From Pantoea rodasii (GTDB lineage Bacteria > Pseudomonadota > Gammaproteobacteria > Enterobacterales > Enterobacteriaceae): a DNA stretch of 64,000 nt. Every line of letters begins with the position of its first letter. Positions within the stretch are counted from its first letter, which is position 1. The position numbers were made by a program, and so were the translations under genes. Positions 28,718-41,228 of this stretch are shown one piece after another. The stretch is from positions 1 to 64,000 of the forward strand of contig NZ_MLFP01000007.1 of the NCBI RefSeq assembly GCF_002095465.1, read 5' to 3'. The notes under the pieces were generated by a model. The model saw only the letters and a program-made list of their open reading frames with translations. It had not been told where the DNA came from and did not search any database.

Positions 28718-28746
28718 CTTGATGCGCTCTGAAGCGGCCCCATTTA
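28718..28746 (+). promoter_or_regulatory. sigma-32 heat-shock promoter of dnaKJ
   Basis: CTTGATG (-35) and CCCCATTTA (-10) are 13 bases apart, matching the sigma-32 consensus and the known E. coli dnaK P1 promoter. It lies about 120 bases before the dnaK ATG. Confidence 0.88.
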
Positions 28747-28867
28747 CTTGTCATCGAGTGATGTCAGGCAGCAAAAAAAGCCTGTCACAGCAGTTGAAAA
28801 AGGCCAGTTTGGCCGCATCTCTGCTAACAACGCTAATTGACAAAGAATTTAAGTGGGAGACGTTTAG

Positions 28868-30777
<1,910 letters not shown>

Positions 30778-30796
30778 TTGCCCCTGACCGGGCGCG

Positions 30797-30857
30797 ACGA
30801 CTGGCCTGACAGTCGTTGAAACCAGCACGGGCGTAGGAGATCTCTCCACGCCCGTGC
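30797..30857 (+). other. two hairpins in the dnaK-dnaJ gap
   Basis: ACGACTG/CAGTCGT (30797-30816) and a long stem GCACGGGCGT/ACGCCCGTGC (30825-30857, with an inner GGAG/CTCC) fill the 103-base gap. Neither has a T-run, so mRNA processing, stability or partial attenuation is more likely than termination. In E. coli a small RNA (tpke11) is reported from this gap. Confidence 0.55.
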
Positions 30858-30880
30858 GATCATGTTAAGGGCAGAACAAA

Positions 30881-32020
30881 ATGGCTAAGAGTGATTTATA
30901 CGAGATCTTAGGCGTCTCTAAATCCGCAGATGAGCGTGAAATCAAAAAGGCCTATAAGCGCCTGGCGATGAAATACCATCCGGACCGTAACCCGGATAAC
31001 AAAGAAGCCGAAGCGAAGTTTAAAGAAGTTAAAGAAGCCTACGAAATCCTGACCGATGCGCAAAAGCGCGCGGCCTATGACCAGTACGGTCATGCAGCCT
31101 TCGAACAAGGTGGCATGGGCGGTGGTGGTGGCGGCTTCGGTGGCGGCGGTGGTGCTGACTTCAGCGATATCTTTGGCGACGTATTTGGCGATATTTTTGG
31201 GGGTGGCCGCCGTCAGCGCGCTGCCCGTGGCGCCGATTTACGCTACAACATGGAGCTGTCGCTGGAAGAAGCGGTACGCGGCGTGACCAAAGAGATCCGC
31301 ATTCCAACGCTGGAAGAGTGTGATGTCTGCCACGGCAGCGGCGCTAAAGCGGGTACGCAACCGCAGACCTGTTCGACCTGTCATGGTGCTGGTCAGGTAC
31401 AGATGCGTCAGGGTTTCTTCACTGTGCAGCAGGCGTGTCCAACCTGTCATGGCCGCGGTTCGGTGATTAAAGATCCGTGCAACGCCTGTCATGGTCATGG
31501 CCGTGTTGAGCGCAGCAAAACGCTGTCAGTGAAAATCCCGGCGGGTGTGGATACCGGTGACCGTATTCGTTTGAGCGGTGAAGGTGAAGCCGGTGAGCAC
31601 GGTGCACCAGCAGGCGATCTCTACGTTCAGGTATCGGTGAAGAAACACCCGATCTTCGAACGTGAAGATAACAACCTGTACTGTGAAGTGCCGATCAACT
31701 TTGCGATGGCAGCCCTGGGTGGCGAGATTGAAGTGCCAACCCTGGACGGTCGCGTGAAGCTGAAAGTGCCGTCGGAAACGCAAACCGGCAAGCTGTTCCG
31801 CATGCGCGGTAAAGGTGTGAAATCGGTACGCGGTGGCGCGGTCGGTGATTTGCTGTGTCGTGTGGTGGTGGAAACGCCGGTTAGCCTCAACGACAAACAG
31901 AAAGCGCTGTTGCGTGAGTTGGAAGAGAGCTTTGGTGGCCCATCGGGTGAGAAAAACAGCCCGCGCTCCAAAAGCTTCTTCGACGGCGTGAAAAAGTTCT
32001 TTGACGACCTGACCCGTTAA
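30881..32020 (+). CDS. dnaJ: Hsp40 co-chaperone DnaJ
   Basis: Stimulates DnaK ATPase and delivers substrates (379 aa). The J domain (1-70) has the HPD motif in [10 protein letters not shown] Gly/Phe-rich linker runs about 75-110. Four zinc-binding repeats follow: [24 protein letters not shown] and CNACHGHG. The C-terminal substrate-binding region closes the protein. All domains are intact. Co-transcribed with dnaK and followed by a strong terminator. Confidence 0.97.
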   Translation: MAKSDLYEILGVSKSADEREIKKAYKRLAMKYHPDRNPDNKEAEAKFKEVKEAYEILTDAQKRAAYDQYGHAAFEQGGMGGGGGGFGGGGGADFSDIFGDVFGDIFGGGRRQRAARGADLRYNMELSLEEAVRGVTKEIRIPTLEECDVCHGSGAKAGTQPQTCSTCHGAGQVQMRQGFFTVQQACPTCHGRGSVIKDPCNACHGHGRVERSKTLSVKIPAGVDTGDRIRLSGEGEAGEHGAPAGDLYVQVSVKKHPIFEREDNNLYCEVPINFAMAALGGEIEVPTLDGRVKLKVPSETQTGKLFRMRGKGVKSVRGGAVGDLLCRVVVETPVSLNDKQKALLRELEESFGGPSGEKNSPRSKSFFDGVKKFFDDLTR

Positions 32021-32041
32021 TCGGGTTAGCGAGCCATAATG

Positions 32042-32069
32042 AAGCGGAGAGGAAGCTCTCCGCTTTTTT
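32042..32069 (+). terminator. dnaKJ operon terminator
   Basis: AAGCGGAGAG, GAAG loop, CTCTCCGCTT and a run of six T. Confidence 0.88.
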
Positions 32070-32163
32070 ATGCCTGCATTTTACTCATTGGCTTTATTAC
32101 GCTTTTAACGAGGTGGTTACGCCGCTAAACTACCGGGCGACATGTCCCTACTCAGGAGGAGTT

Positions 32164-33342
32164 GTGAACAAACCCCGCAATATTCGAAGCTTACTCAAAA
32201 GCTTTATCGAGAGCGATGCCAGTACCGGTATCGTATTAATTCTGGCAGCGGTCGCTGCAATGATTCTTGCTAATAACCCGTCTACCGCTGGCGGCTACCA
32301 ATCTTTCCTGGCTGAACCGGTACAGATTCGCTTTGGTGCGCTGGATATTAGCAAAAACCTGCTGCTGTGGATTAACGATGCCATGATGGCGCTGTTTTTC
32401 CTGGTGATCGGTCTTGAAGTTAAACGTGAGCTGATGACCGGCGAACTGGCGAGTCGTGATCGCGCCATCTTCCCGGTGATTGCTGCCGTGGGCGGCATGG
32501 TCGCGCCGGCATTGATCTTCTTGTTCTTCAACCACGGTGATGAGATTGCGCGTAACGGCTGGGCGATCCCTACCGCTACCGACATTGCTTTTGCACTTGG
32601 CGTGCTGGCGCTGCTCGGCAGTCGCGTACCTACTGCACTGAAAGTGTTCCTGATGGCGTTGGCGATTATCGATGACCTCGGCGCGATTGTGATTATCGCG
32701 CTGTTCTACACCAGCGATTTGTCTGTGCTGTCGTTGAGCGTGGCGGCGGGTGCGATTGTGTTGCTGGCCATCCTGAATCGCTGTGGTGTACGCAATATTG
32801 CGGTGTATATGTTGGTGGGTATGGTGCTGTGGACAGCGGTGCTGAAATCCGGCGTACATGCCACGCTGGCGGGTGTGGTGGTCGGCTTCTTTGTACCGCT
32901 GGAAGAGAAGGAAGGGCACTCTCCTGCAGAACATCTGGCGCACGGTTTGATGCCGTGGGTCAACTGGCTGATTCTGCCGCTGTTTGCCTTCGCCAATGCC
33001 GGGATATCGTTAAGCGGTATTACCTTCGGTGATGTGCTGTCACCGGAGCCGCTGGGCATCATTCTTGGTCTGCTAATCGGGAAACCGTTGGGTATCACGC
33101 TGTTCTGCTGGCTGGCGGTGAAGTGGCGGCTGGCGGTATTGCCGAGTGGCACCACGATACGCGATATCATGGCGATAGGCGTGCTGTGTGGCATTGGCTT
33201 TACCATGTCGATATTCATCAGCTCGCTGGCCTTTGATGCGGCGCATGAGGAGCTGGTGACGTTCTCGAAACTGGGGATTCTCAGCGGGTCGCTGCTGTCA
33301 GCGGTGATCGGATTTACCCTGCTGCGGATGAAGCTACGTTAA
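32164..33342 (+). CDS. nhaA: Na+/H+ antiporter NhaA
   Basis: Inner-membrane antiporter expelling sodium in exchange for protons (392 aa). The ion-binding aspartate pair is in [17 protein letters not shown], and the helix 4 motif [18 protein letters not shown] is exact. I place the start at GTG 32164 ([11 protein letters not shown]), with AGGAGGA at 32154-32160 upstream. The spacing is a little short. An open frame continues up to 32113 but crosses this ribosome-binding site. The regulator gene nhaR, adjacent in E. coli, is absent here. Confidence 0.94.
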   Translation: MNKPRNIRSLLKSFIESDASTGIVLILAAVAAMILANNPSTAGGYQSFLAEPVQIRFGALDISKNLLLWINDAMMALFFLVIGLEVKRELMTGELASRDRAIFPVIAAVGGMVAPALIFLFFNHGDEIARNGWAIPTATDIAFALGVLALLGSRVPTALKVFLMALAIIDDLGAIVIIALFYTSDLSVLSLSVAAGAIVLLAILNRCGVRNIAVYMLVGMVLWTAVLKSGVHATLAGVVVGFFVPLEEKEGHSPAEHLAHGLMPWVNWLILPLFAFANAGISLSGITFGDVLSPEPLGIILGLLIGKPLGITLFCWLAVKWRLAVLPSGTTIRDIMAIGVLCGIGFTMSIFISSLAFDAAHEELVTFSKLGILSGSLLSAVIGFTLLRMKLR

Positions 33343-33347
33343 AGAAA

Positions 33348-33373
33348 AGGAGGCTAAGGCCTCCTCTCTTTTT
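33348..33373 (+). terminator. nhaA terminator
   Basis: AGGAGGC, TAAG loop, GCCTCCT and T-rich tail right after nhaA. Confidence 0.8.
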
Positions 33374-33390
33374 GCCAAATTGCAGGCATA

Positions 33391-33418
33391 AAAAAACCGG
33401 CTAAGCGCCGGTTCTTTT
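33391..33418 (-). terminator. rpsT terminator
   Basis: AACCGGC and GCCGGTT with a 5-base loop and, on the minus strand, a run of T after the stem (six A on the plus strand at 33391-33396). Confidence 0.85.
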
Positions 33419-33443
33419 GACAAAGCGATTACCTAAATGGCGA

Positions 33444-33707
33444 TTAAGCCAGTTTGGTGATCTGTGCAGCCAGGTTTGCTTTATGGCGTGCAGCTTTGTT
33501 TTTGTGGATCAGACCTTTAGCAGCCTGACGGTCCACGATTGGTTGCATTTCGTTGAATGCGTTCTGCGCAGCAGCTTTGTCGCCTGTTGCGATAGCCGCG
33601 TATACTTTCTTGATGAAAGTACGCATCATTGAACGGTTGCTTGCGTTATGCTTGCGACGTTTCTCAGATGTTACGGCGCGTTTCTTAGCTGATTTGATAT
33701 TAGCCAA
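33444..33707 (-). CDS. rpsT: 30S ribosomal protein S20
   Basis: Small primary-binding protein of the 16S rRNA (87 aa, the E. coli length). The basic N-terminus [20 protein letters not shown] and the core [20 protein letters not shown] identify it. The start codon is TTG (UUG), as in E. coli, where the weak start takes part in autogenous control. GGAG precedes it. Promoter elements are at 33755-33783. Confidence 0.97.
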   Translation of the reverse strand: MANIKSAKKRAVTSEKRRKHNASNRSMMRTFIKKVYAAIATGDKAAAQNAFNEMQPIVDRQAAKGLIHKNKAARHKANLAAQITKLA

Positions 33708-33754
33708 GGTCCAACTCCCAAATGTGATCTATATGGACAAATCAAAGGCCGAGG

Positions 33755-33783
33755 ACTATGCCTTTTGCGCCTTCTGTTGTCAA
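33755..33783 (-). promoter_or_regulatory. rpsT promoter
   Basis: On the minus strand TTGACA (33783-33778) and CATAGT (33760-33755) are separated by exactly 17 bases. It lies about 50 bases before the UUG start. The rest of the 33708-34025 gap holds only this and the ribF promoter as far as I can see. Confidence 0.75.
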
Positions 33784-33967
33784 TGGATTTGTGCAAATAA
33801 GCGTCGTTTTAACAACGGCGCTTGATTACGTAATTGATGGCGCAGGATTCTACCAGCAACACGTCCGCGAATACAGTATTTCGCACTAAAAATCTTCAAT
33901 ACCTGCCTGAGCAAGGGGTTGCATGCGTATTACACTGCAACAGAAGCAGGAAAGGAACGTATACGGG

Positions 33968-33996
33968 TTAACCTGAAGGCCATTCAAGGGTATAAT
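33968..33996 (+). promoter_or_regulatory. ribF promoter
   Basis: TTAACC (33968-33973), 17-base spacer, TATAAT (33991-33996), about 30 bases before ribF. The -10 is perfect and the -35 weak. It would also drive ileS-lspA-fkpB-ispH. Confidence 0.6.
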
Positions 33997-34025
33997 CCGC
34001 CGATTTCCACCGGTTTGAGTCAGCC

Positions 34026-34964
34026 ATGAAGTTTATCCGCGGTATTTATAATCTGAAAGAGCAGCATCGCGGCTGCGTCCTGACCATTGGCAATTTCGAC
34101 GGCGTCCATCGCGGCCATCAGGCTTTGATGGCGGAATTGATTGCTGAGGGACGTCAACGCAACCTGCCGGTGGTGGTGATGCTGTTTGAACCGCAACCGC
34201 TTGAATTGTTTGCCGGTGACAAAGCGCCAGCACGTCTGACGCGGTTGCGTGAAAAATTGAAGTATCTCGAACAAGCCGGCGTCGATGCTGTGCTGTGTGT
34301 CCGCTTTGATCGCCGCTTTGCCGCGCACTCCGCGCAGAGTTTTATCGCCGAACTGTTGGTCGATAAGCTCAACGTGCAGTTCCTGGCCGTGGGTGACGAT
34401 TTCCGCTTTGGCGCTGGTCGCCAGGGGGATTTCCTGTTATTACAGAAAGCCGGTGTCGAGTATGGCTTCGAAGTCATCAGCACCCAAACCTATTGTGATG
34501 GCGGCAAGCGTATCAGCAGCACTGCAGTACGCCAGGCACTGGCGCAGGATGATTTTGCGCAGGCGGAAGCGCTGTTGGGCCATCCATTCAGCATTTCAGG
34601 GCGCGTGGTGCACGGCGATGCACTGGGGCGCACCATTGGTTTTCCCACCGCAAATATCCCTTTACGCCGCACGGTAACGCCGGTGAAAGGCGTATTTGCG
34701 GTTGAAGTTTTAGGCCTGGGCGAGAAGCCCATTCCCGGCGTCGCCAATATTGGCACACGCCCCACGGTAAAAGGTCTGCGTCAGCAGCTTGAAGTTCACC
34801 TGCTCGACACACATATGAATCTTTATGGGCACCACATCGATGTGGTGCTGAAACAGAAGATTCGCGACGAACAGCGTTTCGCTTCGCTGGACGCGCTGAA
34901 AGAACAAATTGCGAAAGATGTGGTGACGGCCCGCCAATTCTTTGGGCTTAACGCACCGGCTTAA
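34026..34964 (+). CDS. ribF: bifunctional riboflavin kinase / FAD synthetase
   Basis: Makes FMN and then FAD from riboflavin (312 aa). The N-terminal FMN adenylyltransferase domain has the nucleotidyltransferase motif LTIGNFDGVHRGHQALM near residue 19. The C-terminal kinase domain has TIGFPTANIPL near residue 205 and GVANIGTRPTV. First gene of the run ribF-ileS-lspA-fkpB-ispH, with 27 bases before ileS. Confidence 0.96.
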   Translation: MKFIRGIYNLKEQHRGCVLTIGNFDGVHRGHQALMAELIAEGRQRNLPVVVMLFEPQPLELFAGDKAPARLTRLREKLKYLEQAGVDAVLCVRFDRRFAAHSAQSFIAELLVDKLNVQFLAVGDDFRFGAGRQGDFLLLQKAGVEYGFEVISTQTYCDGGKRISSTAVRQALAQDDFAQAEALLGHPFSISGRVVHGDALGRTIGFPTANIPLRRTVTPVKGVFAVEVLGLGEKPIPGVANIGTRPTVKGLRQQLEVHLLDTHMNLYGHHIDVVLKQKIRDEQRFASLDALKEQIAKDVVTARQFFGLNAPA

Positions 34965-34991
34965 TGACCGAAATACGGAACCGAGAATCTG

Positions 34992-37811
34992 ATGAGTGAC
35001 TATAAATCTACCCTGAATTTGCCGGAAACGGGGTTCCCGATGCGTGGCGACCTGGCCAAACGCGAACCGGGAATGCTGCAACGTTGGACTGATGACAACC
35101 TGTACGGCATCATCCGCGAAGCCAAGAAAGGGAAAAAAACCTTTATTTTGCATGATGGCCCTCCTTATGCGAACGGCAGCATTCATATTGGTCACTCCGT
35201 TAACAAGATTCTGAAAGACATTATCGTTAAGTCGAAAGGCATGGCGGGCTATGACTCGCCGTATGTTCCTGGCTGGGACTGCCACGGCTTGCCGATTGAG
35301 CACAAAGTTGAGCAGATGATCGGTAAGCCAGGCGAGAAAGTGACCGCCGCGGAATTCCGTGCCGCCTGCCGCAACTATGCTGCAGAACAGGTTGAAGGCC
35401 AGAAGAAGGACTTCATCCGTCTGGGCGTACTGGGCGACTGGGATCGTCCGTACCTGACCATGGATTTCAAAACCGAAGCCAACATCATCCGTGCGCTGGG
35501 TAAAATCATTGGCAACGGCCATCTGCACAAAGGCGCGAAGCCGGTGCACTGGTGCATGGATTGCCGTTCAGCGCTGGCTGAAGCGGAAGTCGAATATTAC
35601 GACAAAACTTCACCTTCCATTGACGTGATGTTCAACGCGTTGGATGCCGATGCGGTGCGCGCCAAATTCGGTGTTGCTGCCTCCGAAGGGCCAATTTCAC
35701 TGGTGATCTGGACCACAACGCCGTGGACCATGCCTGCCAACCGCGGTATCTCTCTGCACCCGGAGTTCGAATACCAGCTGCTGCAGATCGAAGGCCGCAG
35801 CCTGATTCTCGCTAAAGAGATGGTTGAGAGCGTGATGAAGCGCGCGGGCATCACTGAGTGGACGGTGTTGGGCGAATGCAACGGCGCAGCGCTTGAGCTG
35901 CAGCTGTTCCAGCATCCGTTCCTTGAGCATATCCAGTCCAAAGTCGTATTGGGCGAACACGTTACGCTGGAAGCGGGTACCGGTGCAGTACATACCGCAC
36001 CTGGCCACGGCCCGGATGACTATGTGATTGGTCAGAAATACGGTCTGGAAACCGCTAACCCGGTCGGGCCGGATGGCGCGTATCTGCCAGGCACCTATCC
36101 AACGCTGGACGGCGTGAATGTCTTTAAAGCCAACGACATGATCGTTGAGCTGCTGAAAGAGAAAGGCGCACTGCTGCACGTTGAGAAACTGCTGCACAGC
36201 TATCCGCACTGCTGGCGTCACAAAACCCCGATCATCTTCCGCGCCACTCCGCAGTGGTTCATCAGCATGGATCAGAAAGGCCTGCGTGCGCAGTCGCTGA
36301 AAGAGATCAAAGGCGTGCAGTGGATCCCGGACTGGGGCCAGGCGCGTATCGAAGCGATGGTGGCGAACCGTCCAGACTGGTGTATCTCGCGTCAGCGTAC
36401 GTGGGGCGTGCCAATGGCGCTGTTCGTGCACAAAGAGACCGAGCAGCTGCATCCGGATACGCTGGAGCTGATGGAGAAAGTCGCGAAGTGCGTTGAGCAG
36501 GATGGCATTCAGGCGTGGTGGGATCTTGATGCGCGCGATCTGATGGGCGACGATGCCTACAACTACGTCAAAGTGCCGGACACGCTGGATGTGTGGTTCG
36601 ATTCCGGTTCAACCAGCTATTCCGTGGTGGATGCGCGTTCAGAATTTAGTGGCCATACCCCGGATATGTATCTGGAAGGCTCAGATCAGCATCGCGGCTG
36701 GTTCATGTCATCGTTGATGATTTCCACCGCGATGAAAGGCAAAGCGCCTTATCGTCAGGTACTGACGCACGGTTTCACCGTCGATGGTCAGGGCCGTAAA
36801 ATGTCCAAGTCTATCGGTAACACCGTGGCGCCGCAGGACGTCATGGACAAACTGGGTGCGGATATTCTGCGTCTGTGGGTGGCCTCTACCGATTACTCCG
36901 GTGAAATGGCCGTTTCCGACGAAATCCTGAAACGTGCTGCGGACAGCTATCGCCGTATCCGTAACACCGCGCGTTTCCTGCTGGCTAACCTTGCGGGCTT
37001 CAATCCGGCGACGGATTGCGTGAAGCCGGAAGAGATGGTTGTGGTCGATCGCTGGGCCGTGGGCCGCGCGCTGGCTGCACAGCAAGACATCGTGCAGTCT
37101 TACGACAACTACGATTTCCACGAAGTGGTACAGCGCCTGATGCACTTCTGCTCCATCGAGATGGGCTCGTTCTATCTCGATGTGATCAAAGACCGCCAGT
37201 ACACCGCCAAAGGCGACAGCCTGGCGCGTCGCAGCTGCCAGACCGCGCTGTGGCACATTGTTGAAGCGCTGGTACGTTGGATGGCACCGATCATGTCCTT
37301 CACCGCTGACGAAATCTGGGGCTACCTGCCGGGCGATCGCGCTAAATACGTGTTCACCGAAGAGTGGTATGAAGGCCTGTTTGGTCTGGCGGATAACGAA
37401 GCACTGAACGATGCTTACTGGGATGACTTGCTGAAAGTGCGTGGCGAAGTCAACAAAGTGATTGAGCAGGCGCGCAGCGATAAACGTATCGGCGGCGCAC
37501 TGGAAGCCACGGTAACACTGTACGCGGACGCCGAACTGGCGACCAAACTGCAGGCGCTGGGCGATGAACTGCGCTTTGTGTTGCTGACTTCCGGCGCGAC
37601 CGTGGCAGATTACGTCACCGCCAGCGATGAAGCACAGCAGAGCGAAGTACTGAAAGGTCTGAAAATTGCGCTGCACAAAGCAGAAGGCGAGAAATGTCCA
37701 CGCTGCTGGCATTACACTACTGACGTCGGCCAGAATCCGGAGCATGCTGCGGTCTGTGGACGTTGTTACACCAACGTAGCCGGCAACGGTGAAGTGCGGA
37801 AATTTGCCTGA
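34992..37811 (+). CDS. ileS: isoleucyl-tRNA synthetase
   Basis: Class I aminoacyl-tRNA synthetase with editing domain (939 aa). The HIGH motif is in [14 protein letters not shown] near residue 64, and KMSKS is in [14 protein letters not shown] near residue 603. The CP1 editing domain contains [12 protein letters not shown]. The C-terminal zinc cluster CPRCWHYT...CGRCYTNV is complete. Its stop codon shares a base with the lspA start. Confidence 0.97.
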   Translation: MSDYKSTLNLPETGFPMRGDLAKREPGMLQRWTDDNLYGIIREAKKGKKTFILHDGPPYANGSIHIGHSVNKILKDIIVKSKGMAGYDSPYVPGWDCHGLPIEHKVEQMIGKPGEKVTAAEFRAACRNYAAEQVEGQKKDFIRLGVLGDWDRPYLTMDFKTEANIIRALGKIIGNGHLHKGAKPVHWCMDCRSALAEAEVEYYDKTSPSIDVMFNALDADAVRAKFGVAASEGPISLVIWTTTPWTMPANRGISLHPEFEYQLLQIEGRSLILAKEMVESVMKRAGITEWTVLGECNGAALELQLFQHPFLEHIQSKVVLGEHVTLEAGTGAVHTAPGHGPDDYVIGQKYGLETANPVGPDGAYLPGTYPTLDGVNVFKANDMIVELLKEKGALLHVEKLLHSYPHCWRHKTPIIFRATPQWFISMDQKGLRAQSLKEIKGVQWIPDWGQARIEAMVANRPDWCISRQRTWGVPMALFVHKETEQLHPDTLELMEKVAKCVEQDGIQAWWDLDARDLMGDDAYNYVKVPDTLDVWFDSGSTSYSVVDARSEFSGHTPDMYLEGSDQHRGWFMSSLMISTAMKGKAPYRQVLTHGFTVDGQGRKMSKSIGNTVAPQDVMDKLGADILRLWVASTDYSGEMAVSDEILKRAADSYRRIRNTARFLLANLAGFNPATDCVKPEEMVVVDRWAVGRALAAQQDIVQSYDNYDFHEVVQRLMHFCSIEMGSFYLDVIKDRQYTAKGDSLARRSCQTALWHIVEALVRWMAPIMSFTADEIWGYLPGDRAKYVFTEEWYEGLFGLADNEALNDAYWDDLLKVRGEVNKVIEQARSDKRIGGALEATVTLYADAELATKLQALGDELRFVLLTSGATVADYVTASDEAQQSEVLKGLKIALHKAEGEKCPRCWHYTTDVGQNPEHAAVCGRCYTNVAGNGEVRKFA

Positions 37812-38314
37812 TGAGTAAGCTGTGCTCTACCGGATTACGTTGGTCATGGCTGGTGCTGGTGGTCATCGCGATCGATTTCGCCAGCAAGCAGTGGATCATG
37901 AGCAACATGATGCTGCATGAAACCAAACCGCTGATACCGTTTCTGAATCTGTTCTACGCGCACAACTATGGCGCGGCGTTCAGCTTCCTGGCGGATAAAG
38001 GCGGCTGGCAGCGCTGGTTCTTCGCCGGTATCGCCATTGCGATTGCGGTCGCGCTGGTGGTCATGATGTATCGCAATGCGGCTCACAACAAAATAGCCAA
38101 TATTGCCTACGCGCTGATTATCGGCGGGGCGTTGGGTAACCTGTTTGACCGTGCTTACCACGGTTTCGTGGTGGATTTCATCGACTTCTATATCGGTGAC
38201 TGGCATTTCGCCACCTTTAACATCGCTGACTGCGGCATCTGTATTGGTGCAGCGTTGGTGGTGCTGGAGGGTTTCCTCACCCCGAAAGACAAACAGGTCA
38301 AAGAGAAAGGGTAA
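37811..38314 (+). CDS. lspA: lipoprotein signal peptidase (signal peptidase II)
   Basis: Inner-membrane aspartyl protease that removes signal peptides from prolipoproteins (167 aa). It has four hydrophobic segments. The catalytic aspartates lie in [20 protein letters not shown]. The ATG overlaps the ileS TGA by one base (TGATG), so translation is coupled. Three bases separate it from fkpB. Confidence 0.96.
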   Translation: MSKLCSTGLRWSWLVLVVIAIDFASKQWIMSNMMLHETKPLIPFLNLFYAHNYGAAFSFLADKGGWQRWFFAGIAIAIAVALVVMMYRNAAHNKIANIAYALIIGGALGNLFDRAYHGFVVDFIDFYIGDWHFATFNIADCGICIGAALVVLEGFLTPKDKQVKEKG

Positions 38315-38317
38315 CAA

Positions 38318-38788
38318 ATGACTGAGTCCGTACAGCGCGATAGCGCGTTGCTGGTGCATTTCACACTCAAGCTGGAGGATGGCTCTACGGCCGAATCCAC
38401 GCGTGCCAACGGCAAACCTGCGCTGTTCTGTCTGGGTGATGGCAGCCTGTCAGAGGCGCTGGAGAACGAGTTGGTGGGGCGTAAAGTTGGCGATAAGCAC
38501 GCCTTTACGCTGGCACCTGATGATGCCTTTGGTGGCATCAGCCCGGACCTGGTTCAGTACTTTTCGCGCCGTGACTTTAACGATGCCGGAGAGCCGGAAG
38601 TGGGTGCCATTATGCTGTTCAGCGGCAGAGGTGGCAGCGAAATGCCGGGCGTCATTCGTGAAATTTCGGGTGATTCAATCACCGTAGATTTCAACCACCC
38701 GTTGGCCGGCCAGCGCATTCAGTTCGAAATTGAAGTGCTGGAGATCGATCCGGTACTGGAGGCCAGTGATGCAAATCCTGTTAGCTAA
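38318..38788 (+). CDS. fkpB: FKBP-type peptidyl-prolyl isomerase (SlpA type)
   Basis: Small cytoplasmic prolyl isomerase/chaperone (156 aa) of the SlyD/SlpA group. It opens with [16 protein letters not shown] sequence ([19 protein letters not shown]). The insert-in-flap region is near 75-120 and contains [30 protein letters not shown] is conserved. Its last 20 bases overlap the start of ispH. Confidence 0.94.
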   Translation: MTESVQRDSALLVHFTLKLEDGSTAESTRANGKPALFCLGDGSLSEALENELVGRKVGDKHAFTLAPDDAFGGISPDLVQYFSRRDFNDAGEPEVGAIMLFSGRGGSEMPGVIREISGDSITVDFNHPLAGQRIQFEIEVLEIDPVLEASDANPVS

Positions 38789-39722
38789 CCCTCGCGGTTT
38801 CTGCGCAGGCGTGGATCGCGCCATCAGTATCGTGGAGCGCGCGCTGGAGATGTACGGCGCGCCGATTTATGTGCGTCATGAAGTGGTGCATAACCGCTAT
38901 GTGGTCAGCAGCCTGCGCGAGCGCGGTGCAATCTTTATCGAAGAGATCAGCGAAGTGCCGGACGATGCCATTCTGATCTTCTCTGCTCACGGCGTTTCTC
39001 AGGCGGTGCGGGCGGAAGCGAAAGCGCGCAATCTCACGATGCTGTTTGATGCCACCTGTCCGCTGGTGACAAAGGTGCATATGGAAGTGGCGCGCGCCAG
39101 TCGTAAAGGTGTGGAAGCCATTCTCATTGGTCATGCCGGCCATCCGGAAGTGGAAGGCACCATGGGGCAATACAACAACCCCAACGGCGGCATGTATCTG
39201 GTGGAATCGCCGGAAGACGTATTCAAGCTGAGTGTCAAAGATGAGGCGAATCTGTGCTTTATGACGCAGACCACCTTATCCGTGGATGACACGTCTGAAG
39301 TGATTGATGCGCTGCGTCAGCGCTTCCCGGCGATCATCGGCCCGCGTAAAGATGACATCTGCTACGCCACCACCAACCGTCAGGAAGCCGTCCGCGTGCT
39401 GGCACGAGATGCGGAAGTGGTGTTGGTGGTGGGATCAAAGAACTCCTCTAACTCTAACCGTTTGGCCGAACTGGCACAGCGTGCGGGTAAACTGGCGAAG
39501 CTGATTGATTCAGCCGATGACATCCAGGAAGAGTGGGTCAAAGACAAGCAGATTATTGGCGTCACGGCGGGTGCCTCGGCTCCGGATATTCTGGTGCAGC
39601 AGGTGATCCAGCGCCTGAAGGAGTATGGCGGTGAAGCGGCGATTGAGCTGATTGGGCGCGAAGAGAACATTGTGTTTGAAGTGCCAAAAGAGCTGCGCGT
39701 CGAAGTGCGCAACGTGCAGTAA
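38769..39722 (+). CDS. ispH: 4-hydroxy-3-methylbut-2-enyl diphosphate reductase
   Basis: Last step of the MEP isoprenoid pathway, giving IPP and DMAPP with a 4Fe-4S cluster (317 aa). The three cluster cysteines lie in [24 protein letters not shown] and [11 protein letters not shown]. The catalytic TNRQ string is intact. The ATG at 38769 ([10 protein letters not shown]) has GGAGG upstream inside fkpB and matches the E. coli start. The frame is open 13 codons further up, but that adds nothing family-like. A terminator follows. Confidence 0.96.
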   Translation: MQILLANPRGFCAGVDRAISIVERALEMYGAPIYVRHEVVHNRYVVSSLRERGAIFIEEISEVPDDAILIFSAHGVSQAVRAEAKARNLTMLFDATCPLVTKVHMEVARASRKGVEAILIGHAGHPEVEGTMGQYNNPNGGMYLVESPEDVFKLSVKDEANLCFMTQTTLSVDDTSEVIDALRQRFPAIIGPRKDDICYATTNRQEAVRVLARDAEVVLVVGSKNSSNSNRLAELAQRAGKLAKLIDSADDIQEEWVKDKQIIGVTAGASAPDILVQQVIQRLKEYGGEAAIELIGREENIVFEVPKELRVEVRNVQ

Positions 39723-39746
39723 GCGATTGCAACCGCATCTGAATCA

Positions 39747-39770
39747 GGCCGACATTGTTCGGCCTTTTCT
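39747..39770 (+). terminator. terminator after ispH
   Basis: AGGCCGA, six-base loop, TCGGCCT and T-rich tail. The E. coli rihC gene that lies between ispH and dapB is absent. Confidence 0.8.
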
Positions 39771-39938
39771 TTATCTGCCGTTGTCCAAATTGACCACTTC
39801 CAGCCGGTGGGATTGCATTTACTGATAATGTTTGGCGGCTGGCATAAAATTCTTATATCCCTTTTTTATTGTGGCGTGACGGTTATCTGACCGTTAACCT
39901 GTTTACGCTTTGCATGCATAGATTTGTATCAGGAATGA

Positions 39939-40760
<822 letters not shown>

Positions 40761-40814
40761 GTGTTGTGAACCATCGTGATGTGGTTATTTCAATCGGTAA
40801 GATGTTGATTGAAT

Positions 40815-40842
40815 AGGGCAGCTAGTTAGCTGCCCTTTATTT
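40815..40842 (+). terminator. dapB terminator
   Basis: AGGGCAGC, six-base loop, GCTGCCCT and TTTATTTT. Confidence 0.8.
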
Positions 40843-40933
40843 TGTGTAAAAATAAAGGCTTCGTGGCGTTTTATCTCTGTGAGGCTATTTTTATGAAGTT
40901 ATTGGCTATTTATTTGTCGGTAGAAGGCTAATT

Positions 40934-40949
40934 TTGACCAAATGGTCAA
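40934..40949. promoter_or_regulatory. RutR site upstream of carAB
   Basis: TTGACCA-AA-TGGTCAA is a perfect match to the RutR consensus TTGACCA-N2-TGGTCAA. RutR, sensing uracil/thymine, is known to act at the carAB P1 promoter in E. coli. It lies 157 bases upstream of the P1 -35 here. Confidence 0.75.
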
Positions 40950-40989
40950 AAATTTATGCTCGCTAGCACGACTTTACGATTATTGCCGC

Positions 40990-41006
40990 CGCGCAACCGT
41001 TTATTT
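40990..41006. promoter_or_regulatory. possible PurR site upstream of carAB
   Basis: CGCGCAACCGTTTATTT partly matches the PurR consensus ACGCAAACGTTTKCGT, and the placement between the RutR site and P1 is as known for E. coli carAB. The right half-site is weak. Confidence 0.4.
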
Positions 41007-41090
41007 TCCAGGTTTTATCACTCTTTTATCGCCTTTCAACGCTTTTAACATTCAATCGCCCGAAATAGACAAAAAAACTCACCCTCAGGG

Positions 41091-41119
41091 TAGACAAGCA
41101 GCAGGTCGATCATTAGAAT
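41091..41119 (+). promoter_or_regulatory. carAB promoter P1 (pyrimidine-regulated)
   Basis: TAGACA and TAGAAT are separated by exactly 17 bases, and a GATC lies just before the -10. Position relative to P2 fits the E. coli arrangement. Confidence 0.6.
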
Positions 41120-41179
41120 GCGCGCAATTTGCCAAAATTCGAGCACTCACGCGGATTTTGCATTGATTCGGGCATGTAT

Positions 41180-41218
41180 TTTGAATTAATATGCAAATAT
41201 TGTGACTGTTTATTCCCT
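41180..41218 (+). promoter_or_regulatory. carAB promoter P2 with two ARG boxes
   Basis: Box 1 (41180-41197, TGAATTAATATGCA core, one mismatch to the 18-bp ArgR consensus) and box 2 (41201-41218, TGACTGTTTATTCC core, weaker) are separated by 3 bp, the classical ArgR spacing. A TAATAT -10 lies within box 1. Arginine repression through ArgR is expected. Confidence 0.75.
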
Positions 41219-41228
41219 GGAGGATGTT

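Noticed and set aside
36708..37745. 345-codon antisense frame inside ileS
   Set aside because: A mirror frame of a highly biased coding sequence. The composition is not protein-like.
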